Assembly: GCF_014654365.1 (NCBI RefSeq)
Contig: NZ_BNAY01000006.1
Location: forward strand, 303,702 to 367,701
DNA from: Amycolatopsis oliviviridis
GTDB lineage: Bacteria; Actinomycetota; Actinomycetes; Mycobacteriales; Pseudonocardiaceae
Direction: 5' to 3'
DNA: 64,000 bases
Shown: one piece after another, positions 41,432 through 50,952 of the stretch
Layout of the letters: each line of letters begins with the position of its first letter
Position numbering within the stretch: the stretch's first letter is position 1
Translations under genes and position numbers: made by a program
Notes under the pieces: generated by a model
What the model was told of the DNA's origin: nothing
Databases searched by the model: none
What the model saw: the letters and a program-made list of their open reading frames with translations, nothing else

Positions 41432-41686
41432 CCGGATCGCGTTTCGCGGGCTAACCGTGATCCGGTGCCGGCCCCGCTCCCCCAGCGCCGGAGCGACTTT
41501 AGCCCCCTAATCGCGATCCGGCGGGCCCCGATCCTCCCGCCCCCGATCCCGGCGCCGGATCGCGGTTAGCCCGCGAAAGTCGCTCCCGCCTCCCCGCCCG
41601 CAGATCGCGTTTCGCCCCCTAATCGCGATCCGGAGGGCCGCACCCCTCCAGACCCGCAGATCGCGGTTAGCCCGCGAAAGTCGCTC
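41432..41686. repeat. Modular repeat array, five copies
   Basis: Cores are at 41443 (TTCG), 41499 (TTAG), 41566 (TTAG), 41611 (TTCG) and 41667 (TTAG). Spacings of 56, 67, 45 and 56 bp are one 56-bp period plus or minus one helical turn. Arms include GATCGCGTTTCG, GAGCGACTTTAG, GATCGCGGTTAG and GATCGCGTTTCG. It fills the 395-base gap between divergent tsaB and matB and forms one border of the matB cassette. Confidence 0.9.
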
Positions 41687-41801
41687 TCGGCGCCGGGTGT
41701 GAAGCAGGTCGCAGGGTCGGGGAGGGTGGGGCGGTACGGTCCGGGGAGGGGCCCTCGGCTCCACGCGCCCCGGCCGTCGGAGTCGAGCAGGAGGTCACAC
41801 G

Positions 41802-43223
41802 GTGCCCGATCGGTTGTTCCCCACGCTGGCGAGCGGTTCCGGCAAGGAAGCCCTCCGCTTCGGCGACACCTCCCTGACCTACACCGACGTCGCGACCGTC
41901 GCCGGCACGCTCGCCCGCGACCTGCCGCCCGGCCGCGTCGCCGTCTGGGCGACGCCGACGGTGCGCACCAGCGTCGCCGTGATCGCCGCGCTCCTCGCCG
42001 GCGTCCCCGCCATCCCGCTCAACCCGAAGATCGGCGAGCGCGAACTCGCCCACATCCTCACCGACAGCGAGCCCGTCCTCGTCCTCGCCGAACCGGGCGC
42101 GGACCTCCCCGCGGGTCTCGCCGATCTACCCCGCCGCGACATCGTCCTCGAAGGCACGCCCGGCGATCTCCCCGCGGAACCGGACGCCGAAGCCCCGGCG
42201 CTGATCGTCTACACCTCCGGCACGACCGGCCCGCCCAAGGGCGTCGTCCTCCCCCGCCGCGCGATCTCGACCACGCTCGACGCGCTCGAAGACGCCTGGG
42301 AGTGGACCGCGGGCGACGTCCTCGTCCACGGTCTCCCGCTCTTCCACGTACATGGCCTGATCCTGGGCATCCTCGGGCCGCTCCGGCGGGGCGGCTCGGT
42401 CCGGCATCTCGGCCGCTTCTCCACCGAAGGCGTCGCCCGCGAACTCGCCACCGGGGCGACGATGATGTTCGGCGTCCCGACCATGTATCACCGCATCGCG
42501 GGTGAGGTCGGCGGCGACCCGGCGCTCGCCGAAGCCCTGCGCGGCGCCCGGCTGCTCGTCTCCGGATCGGCCGCGCTGCCCGTCCACGACCATCAGCGCA
42601 TCACCGCCGCGACCGGCCAGCGCGTGATCGAGCGCTACGGGATGACCGAGACCCTCATGAACACCAGCGTTCGCGCCGACGGCGGGCGGGTCCCCGGCAC
42701 TGTCGGCGTCCCGCTGGACGGCGTCGACCTGCGACTCGTGGACGAGGCGGGCAAGCCCGTCGAGGAACTCGAGACCGTCGGCGAGATCCAGGTCCGCGGG
42801 CCGAACCTGTTCACCGAGTACCTCAACCGTCCCGACGCCACCGAAGCCGCCTTCGACGACGGCTGGTTCCGGACCGGCGACATGGCGACCCGCGACGCTG
42901 CCGGTTACGTGAAGATCGTCGGCCGGAAGGCGACGGATCTGATCAAGAGCGGCGGCTACAAGATCGGCGCGGGCGAGATCGAAAACGCGCTGATGGAGCA
43001 TCCCGGCGTCGCTGAGGTCGCGGTGACCGGCGAGCCCGACGACGATCTCGGCGAGCGCATCGTGGCCTGGGTGGTGCCCGATGGGGAACGCCCGACCGAG
43101 TCGGACCTCGCCGACCACGTCTCGCGCCTGCTGTCGCCGCACAAGCGGCCTCGCGTGGTCCGCTACCTGGAAGCGTTGCCACGCAACGACATGGGCAAGG
43201 TCATGAAGCGGGCGCTCGGGTGA
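41802..43223 (+). CDS. matB: Malonyl-CoA/methylmalonyl-CoA synthetase
   Basis: A 473-residue acyl-CoA synthetase closely resembling what I recall of Streptomyces MatB. AMP-binding motifs: IVYTSGTTGPPKGVVLPRRA, GLPLFHVHGLILGILGPLRR, RYGMTETLMNTSVRADGG, GWFRTGDMA, and the C-terminal lysine in RNDMGKVMKRALG. MatB ligates malonate or methylmalonate to CoA, giving extender units for fatty acids and polyketides. The GTG at 41802 follows AGGAGG. It overlaps the next gene by four bases (GTGA), so both act together. Confidence 0.95.
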   Translation: MPDRLFPTLASGSGKEALRFGDTSLTYTDVATVAGTLARDLPPGRVAVWATPTVRTSVAVIAALLAGVPAIPLNPKIGERELAHILTDSEPVLVLAEPGADLPAGLADLPRRDIVLEGTPGDLPAEPDAEAPALIVYTSGTTGPPKGVVLPRRAISTTLDALEDAWEWTAGDVLVHGLPLFHVHGLILGILGPLRRGGSVRHLGRFSTEGVARELATGATMMFGVPTMYHRIAGEVGGDPALAEALRGARLLVSGSAALPVHDHQRITAATGQRVIERYGMTETLMNTSVRADGGRVPGTVGVPLDGVDLRLVDEAGKPVEELETVGEIQVRGPNLFTEYLNRPDATEAAFDDGWFRTGDMATRDAAGYVKIVGRKATDLIKSGGYKIGAGEIENALMEHPGVAEVAVTGEPDDDLGERIVAWVVPDGERPTESDLADHVSRLLSPHKRPRVVRYLEALPRNDMGKVMKRALG

Positions 43224-44551
43224 GCAGGCCCTCCGCCCGGTCGGTCATCAAGCAGGTCGCGACCGGTTTCGAGGATCTGGACGTTCCGCGTTCCGAGGAG
43301 CCGGACGACGGGCCTATCGACTGGCCGGGCTACCGCGCGGCACGCGAGGCCGCCGAGAAGCGGTCCGGCGAAGACGAGTCCGTGCTTTGTGGGACCGCCA
43401 GGATCGGCGACGTCGAAGCGGTCGTGATCGCCTTCGAGTTCGGCTTCCTCGGCGGGTCGATCGGTCAGCGGACCGGTGATCGCGTGGAGGCGGCGTTCGC
43501 GCGGGCGGTGGCGTCCCGGTTGCCCGTGGTGTCGCTGATCGCGACCGGCGGCAGCCGCATGCAGCACGGGATGCGTGCGCTTTCGCAGTTGCAGCGCATC
43601 GCGCGGGCGGCGGCCGGAGCCCGGTCGGTACCGCAGATCTCGGTCCTGCGCGATCCGACCACCGGAGGCGGCTGGGCGACACTCGGCGCGAGCGCCGACG
43701 TCGTTCTCGCGCTGCCCGAGGCACAGGTCGGTTTCGCCGGTTCCCGGGTACGCCCTGCCGACGCACCCGCTGAGGCGTACACGGCTGAAGCGAAGCTCGC
43801 GTGGGGACAGGTCGACCGGATCGTGGCGCCAGCAGACCTTCCCGCGACGCTGGAACGGTGGCTTCGCTTGCTGGCTTCGCCGTCGGCGGAAGCCGCCGAG
43901 CCTCCTGGCGCTCTCGGCTCGGCGGCCTTGCCCGAAAGCGGATGGGCCGCGGTTCAGACGGCGCGTGCCGCTGATCGGCCGAGGGCCGCGGAGTACCTCG
44001 ACGCGTACTTCGACTGGCGTGAAGAGGTCTCCGGCGACAGGTGCGGCGGAGTCGACTCCGGCGTCCTGTGCGGCTTCGGCTGGCGAGACGGCCGTGCGGT
44101 CGCGTACGCGGCACAATGCGGAACGCCGACGCTGCCCGCTGGCTTCCGGACGGCGGCGCGTCTGGTGCGGCTCGCGTCGAGGCTCGGGATCCCTGTGCTC
44201 ACCCTCGTCGACACCCCGGGTGCGGCGAACGACGCGGAGGCCGAGCGGACTGGGGCCGGGGCGGCGATCGCGGAGTTGTTCGAGGCGGTCGCGAGCGCGG
44301 CCGTGCCGATCACGACGCTGGTGATCGGGGAAGGCGGGTCCGGAGGCGCGCTCGCGTTCGCGGCGCCGGGGTCGACCTGGGTGACGCCCGGCGCGTATTT
44401 CTCGGTCACCTCGCCCGAGGCGGCCGCGGCGATCCTCAAGCTGCCCGCCGACGAAGTTCCCGCTCTCGCGGACCGCCTGCGGCTACGCCCCCAGGACCTG
44501 GTCGCCCTGGGAATCGCACGCTCCGTCGTCGGCCCCGCGGATCGCGTTTAG
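43220..44551 (+). CDS. Fused alpha/beta acyl-CoA carboxyltransferase-like protein (MatA-like)
   Basis: A 443-residue protein joining an AccD-like half (about 35-215; VSLIATGGSRMQHGMRALSQ) to an AccA-like half (about 270-430; PVLTLVDTPGAANDAEAERT, GEGGSGGALAFAAPGS). Both carry crotonase-fold oxyanion motifs. There is no biotin domain and no zinc-finger cysteines at the N-terminus. Paired with MatB, it probably acts on malonyl-CoA as a decarboxylase or carboxyltransferase, as in the streptomycete matA-matB pair (recalled). The end (GPADRV) and stop come from a modular repeat. Confidence 0.85.
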   Translation: MSRPSARSVIKQVATGFEDLDVPRSEEPDDGPIDWPGYRAAREAAEKRSGEDESVLCGTARIGDVEAVVIAFEFGFLGGSIGQRTGDRVEAAFARAVASRLPVVSLIATGGSRMQHGMRALSQLQRIARAAAGARSVPQISVLRDPTTGGGWATLGASADVVLALPEAQVGFAGSRVRPADAPAEAYTAEAKLAWGQVDRIVAPADLPATLERWLRLLASPSAEAAEPPGALGSAALPESGWAAVQTARAADRPRAAEYLDAYFDWREEVSGDRCGGVDSGVLCGFGWRDGRAVAYAAQCGTPTLPAGFRTAARLVRLASRLGIPVLTLVDTPGAANDAEAERTGAGAAIAELFEAVASAAVPITTLVIGEGGSGGALAFAAPGSTWVTPGAYFSVTSPEAAAAILKLPADEVPALADRLRLRPQDLVALGIARSVVGPADRV

Positions 44552-44569
44552 CCCGCTAAACGCGATCCG
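44535..44569. terminator. Symmetric modular repeat hairpin ending the matB cassette
   Basis: Perfect 15-bp arms (GCGGATCGCGTTTAG and its complement) around CCCG. The TAG in the left arm is the stop codon of the carboxyltransferase gene. Likely terminator. Confidence 0.78.
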
Positions 44570-44570
44570 C

Positions 44571-45015
44571 GGGAAGCGACAAACGGTCGGAGATCGGCGT
44601 TGAACGGACACGCCATGCCGAGCGACGCCATCCGCGTGCGTGAATGCCACTGCCGAACATCCGGTACCGAACATTCCTTTCCTCGCGAACAACACCAGCA
44701 CACTCGATAGCGCGAATACGGAATACTCTGCGTGTCACTATTTCCACAATGGGACAATGAGACGCACGCGCAACTACTCTTTCGGGTTACAGTGGGGCAA
44801 TTCGATGGCCCGGAGCGAACTACGCTGACCGCTCAGCGCAGGATTCAGCGACCTTTCACCTACCGCCCCGTAGGTCCGAGAACTTCGTCCACAATGGCTT
44901 GTGTTGCGGATCGGCAACGACCGAATGCCGCACCAAAAAGGAAGCGGCTCCCCGTGCAGGGGGAGCCGCTCGAAGTTCAACAGCTCCATCAACCCGTTCT
45001 ATGGAGGCGTCAAAC
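44571..45015. promoter_or_regulatory. AT-rich gene-free region with a strong hairpin
   Basis: This 445-base stretch is noticeably less GC-rich than the genes around it. The short frames in it look unlike real proteins. It contains a perfect 11-bp hairpin at 44943-44970 (AGCGGCTCCCC with its complement around a GTGCAG-type loop) preceded by an A run. A promoter for the small gene at 45016 is expected. Confidence 0.5.
44943..44970. terminator. Strong hairpin upstream of the 140-residue hypothetical gene
   Basis: A perfect 11-bp stem with a six-base loop, preceded on the plus strand by CCAAAAAGGA. It could terminate minus-strand transcription or act in the leader of the gene at 45016. Confidence 0.5.
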
Positions 45016-45438
45016 ATGCCCAGCGTAGCGCCGTGTTCCGGCGGTATGCCAGAGGAGTCACCCCAGCCGCAGGCGATGACCCCGGATAAGAACCAGGATC
45101 ACCACGGCGGGTGTCACCCGGCAGAAGTCAGTCTCGACGAATTACTCGATTTGGCGAGCGAACCGGTCGGCATGGTCACCGACCCCGCGTGCCGTCGCGC
45201 CCATTTGCGCCCCGCGGCCCAGTGGCCCGATTTCTGGCGGAGCACGTTCTTCGGCAGCCGGGAAAACGCCGGCCGGGTCCTGCTCTATTGGTTCGCGTTG
45301 ATCACCGCGCTCGTCGCGTTGACAGCCGTCGCGACGCCGGCCGCGCAAACCGGTGTAATCGGTTTCTGCGGATTGTGGTGGCTTCGCCATCGGCGCGGAC
45401 GCGGCGGCCCGCAGGCTGAATCGACCCCCGCCGTCTAG
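45016..45438 (+). CDS. Hypothetical membrane protein, 140 residues
   Basis: No recognised family. A polar N-terminus with His and Cys (DHHGGCHPAEVSLDELLDLA) and the segment CRRAHLRPAAQWPDFWRSTFFG precede one long or two short membrane helices (VLLYWFALITALVALTAV and GVIGFCGLWWL) and a basic tail. The ATG at 45016 is chosen since GGAGG lies eight bases upstream. It is followed by an 18-bp perfect terminator. It belongs to the segment that separates tsaB from tsaE. Confidence 0.7.
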   Translation: MPSVAPCSGGMPEESPQPQAMTPDKNQDHHGGCHPAEVSLDELLDLASEPVGMVTDPACRRAHLRPAAQWPDFWRSTFFGSRENAGRVLLYWFALITALVALTAVATPAAQTGVIGFCGLWWLRHRRGRGGPQAESTPAV

Positions 45439-45440
45439 AC

Positions 45441-45483
45441 GGGGTGCGCATGCCGCTGTAGGACCCAGCGGCATGCGCACCCC
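45441..45483 (+). terminator. 18-bp perfect terminator hairpin
   Basis: Arms of 18 bases (GGGGTGCGCATGCCGCTG and its exact complement) close a seven-base loop directly after the TAG of the hypothetical gene. Confidence 0.85.
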
Positions 45484-45546
45484 CAAGCCCTCTTCGGGCA
45501 GGAAGGGGACGCTTCGCCGGTACGGCCCTGATGCGGCATCCGAGTG

Positions 45547-45721
45547 AGATCGCGATTAGGGGGCTAAACGCAGGTCGGGGGCCCGCGTCGCGATTAGGGG
45601 GCTAAACGCAAGTCGGCCACCCGGATCGCGATTAGCCCGCTAAACGCAAGTGCGCCCGGACCTGCGTTTAGCCCCCTAATCGCGATCTGCTGAGCGCGAT
45701 TAGCCCGCTAAACGCAGGTCG
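45547..45721. repeat. Modular repeat array, five tightly packed copies
   Basis: TTAG cores at 45556, 45594, 45632, 45668 and 45700, with spacings of 38, 38, 36 and 32 bp. Arms mix GATCGCGATTAG, CCTGCGTTTAG and GAGCGCGATTAG with CTAAACGCAGGTC or CTAATCGCGATC. The last copy, read on the minus strand, encodes DLRLAG and the stop of tsaE. It forms the other border of the inserted matB segment. Confidence 0.9.
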
Positions 45722-46164
45722 GGCGTGCGGGTCGCCCAGGTGCCGTGCGGCTCCAGGGTGACCTCGCGGACGTCGTCTTCGCGACGGTCCAGGCGCACGA
45801 CGAGGTAGTCGTCCGAAAGGCGCTCCGCCGCTCCCTCGCCCCATTCGACGACCAGGGCGGACCGCTCCAGTTCGGTGTCGAGGTCCAGGTCGTCCAGCTG
45901 CGAGAGATCCCCGCCGAGCCGGTACGCGTCGACGTGCACCAAGGCGACCCCGGCCTCGCCCGCCGGATGCACCCTGGCCAGCACGAACGTCGGCGAGCTG
46001 ACCCGCCCGCCGACGCCGAGACCGTCCGCGATCCCGCGCGTCAGCGTCGTCTTGCCCGCGCCGAGCGGCCCGGCGAGCAGCACCAGGTCGCCCGCGCGCA
46101 GCGAACGTCCGAGCTCCCGCCCGAAATCCATCGTCGACTCGGGAGTCGGGAAAGCGAAATTCAT
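45700..46164 (-). CDS. tsaE: t6A biosynthesis ATPase TsaE
   Basis: A 154-residue P-loop ATPase. Walker A is LLAGPLGAGKTTLTRGIADG, with SSPTFVLARV (switch I) and the Walker B region ALVVEWGEGAAE. It is needed for turnover of the TsaBD complex. ATG 46164 overlaps the hydrolase TGA (TGATG). The C-terminal residues DLRLAG and the stop codon are encoded by a modular repeat, so the array has invaded the 3' end of an essential gene. Confidence 0.95.
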   Translation of the reverse strand: MNFAFPTPESTMDFGRELGRSLRAGDLVLLAGPLGAGKTTLTRGIADGLGVGGRVSSPTFVLARVHPAGEAGVALVHVDAYRLGGDLSQLDDLDLDTELERSALVVEWGEGAAERLSDDYLVVRLDRREDDVREVTLEPHGTWATRTPDLRLAG

Positions 46165-47261
46165 CAGCGTTGCCACCACCACGTTCGCCGGTCGGAAGTC
46201 TCACCATCGGTGCCCGTGCACCGTTGCACCAAGTCGATCAGGTGACTGTTCACCAGTTCGGGTTGTTCCAGCTGCACCATGTGCCCCGCGCCGCGCACGC
46301 GCACCAGCTCCGCGTCCGGCAGTTCCGCCGCGATCCGCTCGGCGTGCGCGATCGGCGTGAACCGGTCGGAATCCCCGCCGACGACCAGCACGTGCGCGTG
46401 CTTCAGCCCGGCGAGCGCGGCGTACCGGTTGTGACTGCCGAGCGTGTCGACGAAATTCACGAGCCCGCGCACCGGCGTCACTTCGAGCATTTCCAGCATG
46501 AAGTCGACGAGCCGCGGGGACACGTCCCGGCTGCCGAAAGCCAGCCGGCGTACGGCCTGCCGGGTCAGCTGCCCTCCGGCCGCGCGCACGAATTCGACGA
46601 GCCCCGGCTGCCAGCCGGCCAGCCCGCCGACGCCTCGCGTGAGCGGGTTGTACTTCGAGAGCAGTGATCGCGGGAGCCCCCGGGCACCGACTTCGCCCGC
46701 CGCGGTCGCGATGAACGCGACGCCGCCGACACGGTCGTCGAACAGCTCAGGATGCTCCGCGGCGAGCTCCATGATCACCATGCCGCCCATCGAGTGCCCC
46801 ATGAGCACGATGGGCCCGTCGGGCACGACCGAACGCACGACCATGTCCAGGTCGCGCGCCAGCTGCTCGATGGTGCTGGTCTCGGCGGTCGCGGCGCCGG
46901 ATTGCCCGTGCCCGCGATGGTCGTAATAGACCTGCCGCACCCGCGGCAGCTTCAGCGACGCGAGGTCCCGCCGCTGGAAATGCCAGCAGCGCTTGGACAA
47001 CGCGAAACCGTGCACGCCGACGACGGTCAGCTCCGGTTCTCCCCCATCGGCCGGATCGATCTCCTCGACCGCGAGCGGCGTGCCGTCCTCCGCCGCCACT
47101 GTCGACGTCCGATCCGGTTCAAGATCCCCCAACGGCTCGTCCACGAACGGATCCTCACTCTGCCGCCGCTGCTGTGCGGCGACGGCGATCGCGGCGGCGG
47201 TGCCGGTGGCCACGGCTCCGACACCGCCGACGATGGCCAGCAGTCGTCGTGAAGGTGTCAC
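46164..47261 (-). CDS. Membrane-associated alpha/beta hydrolase of the alr-tsaE operon
   Basis: A 365-residue protein. The N-terminal hydrophobic helix (about 8-28, LLAIVGGVGAVATGTAAAIA) probably tethers or exports it. The alpha/beta hydrolase domain has the oxyanion motif VVGVHGFALSKRCW, HRGHGQS, the nucleophile elbow IVLMGHSMGGMVIM, an acid in VVGGDSDRFTP and the catalytic His in GAGHMVQLEQPEL. Its GTG overlaps the alr TGA and follows GGAGGCGG. Conserved position between alr and tsaE in actinobacteria; the substrate is unknown. Confidence 0.9.
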   Translation of the reverse strand: MTPSRRLLAIVGGVGAVATGTAAAIAVAAQQRRQSEDPFVDEPLGDLEPDRTSTVAAEDGTPLAVEEIDPADGGEPELTVVGVHGFALSKRCWHFQRRDLASLKLPRVRQVYYDHRGHGQSGAATAETSTIEQLARDLDMVVRSVVPDGPIVLMGHSMGGMVIMELAAEHPELFDDRVGGVAFIATAAGEVGARGLPRSLLSKYNPLTRGVGGLAGWQPGLVEFVRAAGGQLTRQAVRRLAFGSRDVSPRLVDFMLEMLEVTPVRGLVNFVDTLGSHNRYAALAGLKHAHVLVVGGDSDRFTPIAHAERIAAELPDAELVRVRGAGHMVQLEQPELVNSHLIDLVQRCTGTDGETSDRRTWWWQR

Positions 47262-48400
47262 GAGCCCGCCTCCAGATACGTCCGGTGGATCCGCGGCCGG
47301 TACATCGAGGTCACGATCTCGTAGTCGATCGTCCCCAGCTTGTCGGCCCATTCCCGGGCCGTGGGCTCGCCGAGAGCGCCCTGGCCGAAGAGGATCACTT
47401 CGCTGCCGACGGCCGGTTCGTCGTCTCCGCAGTCGACGATGAGCTGGTCCATGCAGACGCGGCCGACGACCGGTCGCCGCCGTCCGCCGAGCCAGACGTC
47501 CATGCGTCCGGACAGGGACCGCGGTACGCCGTCGGCGTATCCGACCGGGACCAGGGCGAGGGTGCTGTCACGCTCGGCCGTCCAGCTGTGGCCGTAGGAG
47601 ACCGATTCGCCGGCCGGGATCCGCTTGGTGAGGACGACCGACGATTTGAAGGTCATCGCCGGGCGCAGGTCGTCTTCGGTGGGCACCGGGTTCAGCCCGT
47701 AGATCGCGATCCCGGGCCGCACGAGGTCGAAGTGCAGTTCGGGCCTGGTCAGGACGGCTGCGGAGTTCGCGATGTGCCGCATCGGGTTCAGACCGGCCGT
47801 GCGGGCGATGTCGTAGGCCTCGTCGAACCGCTTCGCCTGCGCGTCGATGGAGGGATGGCCGAGCTCGTCGGCGCAGGCGAGATGCGACCAGATCGCGACG
47901 ACCTCGATGAGCGGCTCGGCGGCCGCCGCGGCGTCGACCAGCGCCTGCCATTCCGCAGGTGGGCAGCCATTTCGGGACAGTCCGGTGTCGATCTTGAGGT
48001 GCACCCTCGCGTTCACGGTTAGCCCGCTAAAGTCGCGTGCCCGGCGCACGCCGTCGGCCACGCGGGCCAGCTCGTCTAGGGAGCTGACGGCGACGTCGAT
48101 GTCTTCGGCGACCGCGGGCGCGAAGTCGGCTTCGGGAGTGTCGAGCCAGCTGAAGAGCCGGACGCCGATCCCCGCGCGGCGCAGCGCGAGTGCCTCACCG
48201 AGGGAGCAGGTGCCCAGCCAGGTGGCCCCGCCCTCGACGGCGGCGCGGGCGACCTCGAGGGCGCCGTGGCCGTAGCCATCGGCCTTGACGACGGCCATCG
48301 TCTGGGCACCGGCGGCGGCGCGGGAGGCGAGCAGGGCGACATTGTGCCGGATGGCGGACAGGTCGATGACGACCTCGGCACGCGGGAAACTGGCGGTCAT
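47258..48400 (-). CDS. alr: Alanine racemase with an in-frame modular repeat
   Basis: A 380-residue fold-type III PLP enzyme making D-alanine for peptidoglycan. The PLP lysine is in MAVVKADGYGHGALEVARA (about 37), substrate-site residues are in HLKIDTGLSRNGC and the second catalytic base Tyr is in GESVSYGHSW; VGRVCMDQLIVD follows. Residues about 121-130 (RDFSGLTVNA), just before VHLKIDTGL, are encoded by a modular repeat in frame, in a surface segment before a barrel strand. First gene of alr-hydrolase-tsaE, with overlapping stops and starts. Confidence 0.96.
   Translation of the reverse strand: MTASFPRAEVVIDLSAIRHNVALLASRAAAGAQTMAVVKADGYGHGALEVARAAVEGGATWLGTCSLGEALALRRAGIGVRLFSWLDTPEADFAPAVAEDIDVAVSSLDELARVADGVRRARDFSGLTVNARVHLKIDTGLSRNGCPPAEWQALVDAAAAAEPLIEVVAIWSHLACADELGHPSIDAQAKRFDEAYDIARTAGLNPMRHIANSAAVLTRPELHFDLVRPGIAIYGLNPVPTEDDLRPAMTFKSSVVLTKRIPAGESVSYGHSWTAERDSTLALVPVGYADGVPRSLSGRMDVWLGGRRRPVVGRVCMDQLIVDCGDDEPAVGSEVILFGQGALGEPTAREWADKLGTIDYEIVTSMYRPRIHRTYLEAGS
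48013..48040. repeat. Modular repeat copy inside alr
   Basis: TTCACGGTTAG, centre CCCG, then CTAAAGTCGCG. On the coding strand it is read in frame as DFSGLTVN without a stop. Confidence 0.9.
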
Positions 48401-48428
48401 AACGACCACCAGTTTCCCACGAACCGGC

Positions 48429-49520
<1,092 letters not shown>

Positions 49521-49524
49521 CGGT

Positions 49525-50952
49525 TCAGTCCTCTTTCGGTTTCGCGGAAATGCCGTGCCCGAGTTCGCGGGCTTCGAGATGCCGTTGCTGGATCCGGCGC
49601 CCCTCGGCGCGGTCCGCTTCGGTCGGCTCGAGTGGGGTGTAGCCGTGGTTTTCCTGCCAGCGGGGAGGTTCCGTGCTGGAAGCGAGGGCCCAGGCCGCCT
49701 GTCGCGCGGCACCGACCGCGACGTACTCGGCGACCTCGGGGATGACGACGGGCACGCCGAACACGATCGGCGCGACCGCGCGGACGGCGGCCGACTGGGC
49801 GCCACCGCCGATGAGGAGGACCCGGCGGACTTCGAGCCCCTGCTCGACCAGGGCATCGAGACCGGCCGCGAGCCCGCACAACATGCCTTCGACGGCGGCG
49901 CGGGCGAGGTTCTCGGTGGTCATGTTCGCGCGGGTCAGGCCGAAGAGCGTGCCCTTGGCGTCCGGGAGGTTCGGCGTCCGCTCACCGTCGAGGTACGGCA
50001 GGAAGGTGAGGCCGCCGGCCCCAGGTGCGGCGGTGAGCGCCAGCTTGTCGAACTCCGTGAGCTCGACGCCGAGCATCGCGGACGTGGCGGTGAGAACGCG
50101 GGCTGCGTTGAGGGTGCAGGCCAGCGGGAGGAAGCGGCCGGTCGCGTCGGCGAATCCGGCGACGATGCCGGACGGATCGGCGCTCGCGGTCTCGGAGACG
50201 CCGAAAACGGTGCCGCTGGTGCCCAGCGAGACCACGACGTCGCCGGGCGCGAGTTCGAGACCGAGCGCGGCGGCCATGTTGTCGCCGGTCCCGGCCGAGA
50301 CGAGGATCCCGTCCGGGGTGTGGCCCGCGGCTTCGGCGGGGCCGATGACCTTGGGCAGTTCGGGGGTACGGCCGCCGAAGGCGTGCGCGAGGAGGTCCTG
50401 GCGGTAGGTGCCGGTGGACGGCGAGAAGTAGCCGGTGCCGGAGGCGTCGCCGCGGTCGGTGACCGGCTCGGCGCCCTCACCCAGCAGCCGCCAGGTCAGC
50501 CAGTCGTGGGGCAGCAGCACACGGGCGACGCGATCCGCGAGCTCGGGCTCGTTCTCCGCCATCCACCGCAGCTTCGTGACGGTGAAGCTGGCGACCGGCA
50601 GCGAGCCGACGGACTTCGCCCAGTTCTCGGGACCGAGTTCGCCGCCGAGGTCTTCGGCCGCCTTCGCGGACCGGGTGTCGTTCCACAGCAACGCGGGCCG
50701 GACGACCTCGCCTGCTTCGTCGAGGGTGACCATGCCGTGCTGCTGACCGCCGATGCCGATGGCTCCGACGCCGTCGAGCAGGCCGTCGGTGGCCTCGCGG
50801 AACGCGTCCCACCACGCGGCGGGAGCGACTTCGGTGCCTTCAGGGTGCGAAGCTCGGCCGGTGCGGACGATCTCGCCGGTGTCCGCGTCGCAGACGACGA
50901 CCTTCGTCGACTGGGTCGACGAGTCGATTCCGGCGACCAGGTCAGATTTCAT
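49525..50952 (-). CDS. xylB: Xylulokinase (FGGY family)
   Basis: A 475-residue FGGY carbohydrate kinase. The N-terminal phosphate motif is AGIDSSTQSTKVVVCD, the substrate motif GIGGQQHGMVTLD, the ATP site VVVSLGTSGTVFGVSE and the C-terminal family motif VLLIGGGAQSAAVRAV. The length and the GQQHGM motif fit XylB, which phosphorylates D-xylulose to feed the pentose phosphate pathway. It overlaps the upstream DeoR gene by eleven bases. No xylA is visible in the window, so other ketoses remain possible. Confidence 0.92.
   Translation of the reverse strand: MKSDLVAGIDSSTQSTKVVVCDADTGEIVRTGRASHPEGTEVAPAAWWDAFREATDGLLDGVGAIGIGGQQHGMVTLDEAGEVVRPALLWNDTRSAKAAEDLGGELGPENWAKSVGSLPVASFTVTKLRWMAENEPELADRVARVLLPHDWLTWRLLGEGAEPVTDRGDASGTGYFSPSTGTYRQDLLAHAFGGRTPELPKVIGPAEAAGHTPDGILVSAGTGDNMAAALGLELAPGDVVVSLGTSGTVFGVSETASADPSGIVAGFADATGRFLPLACTLNAARVLTATSAMLGVELTEFDKLALTAAPGAGGLTFLPYLDGERTPNLPDAKGTLFGLTRANMTTENLARAAVEGMLCGLAAGLDALVEQGLEVRRVLLIGGGAQSAAVRAVAPIVFGVPVVIPEVAEYVAVGAARQAAWALASSTEPPRWQENHGYTPLEPTEADRAEGRRIQQRHLEARELGHGISAKPKED

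Noticed and set aside
44640..44828. Small frame of 62 residues in the AT-rich gap
   Set aside because: No ribosome site, odd composition and no recognisable protein pattern; the region looks regulatory.
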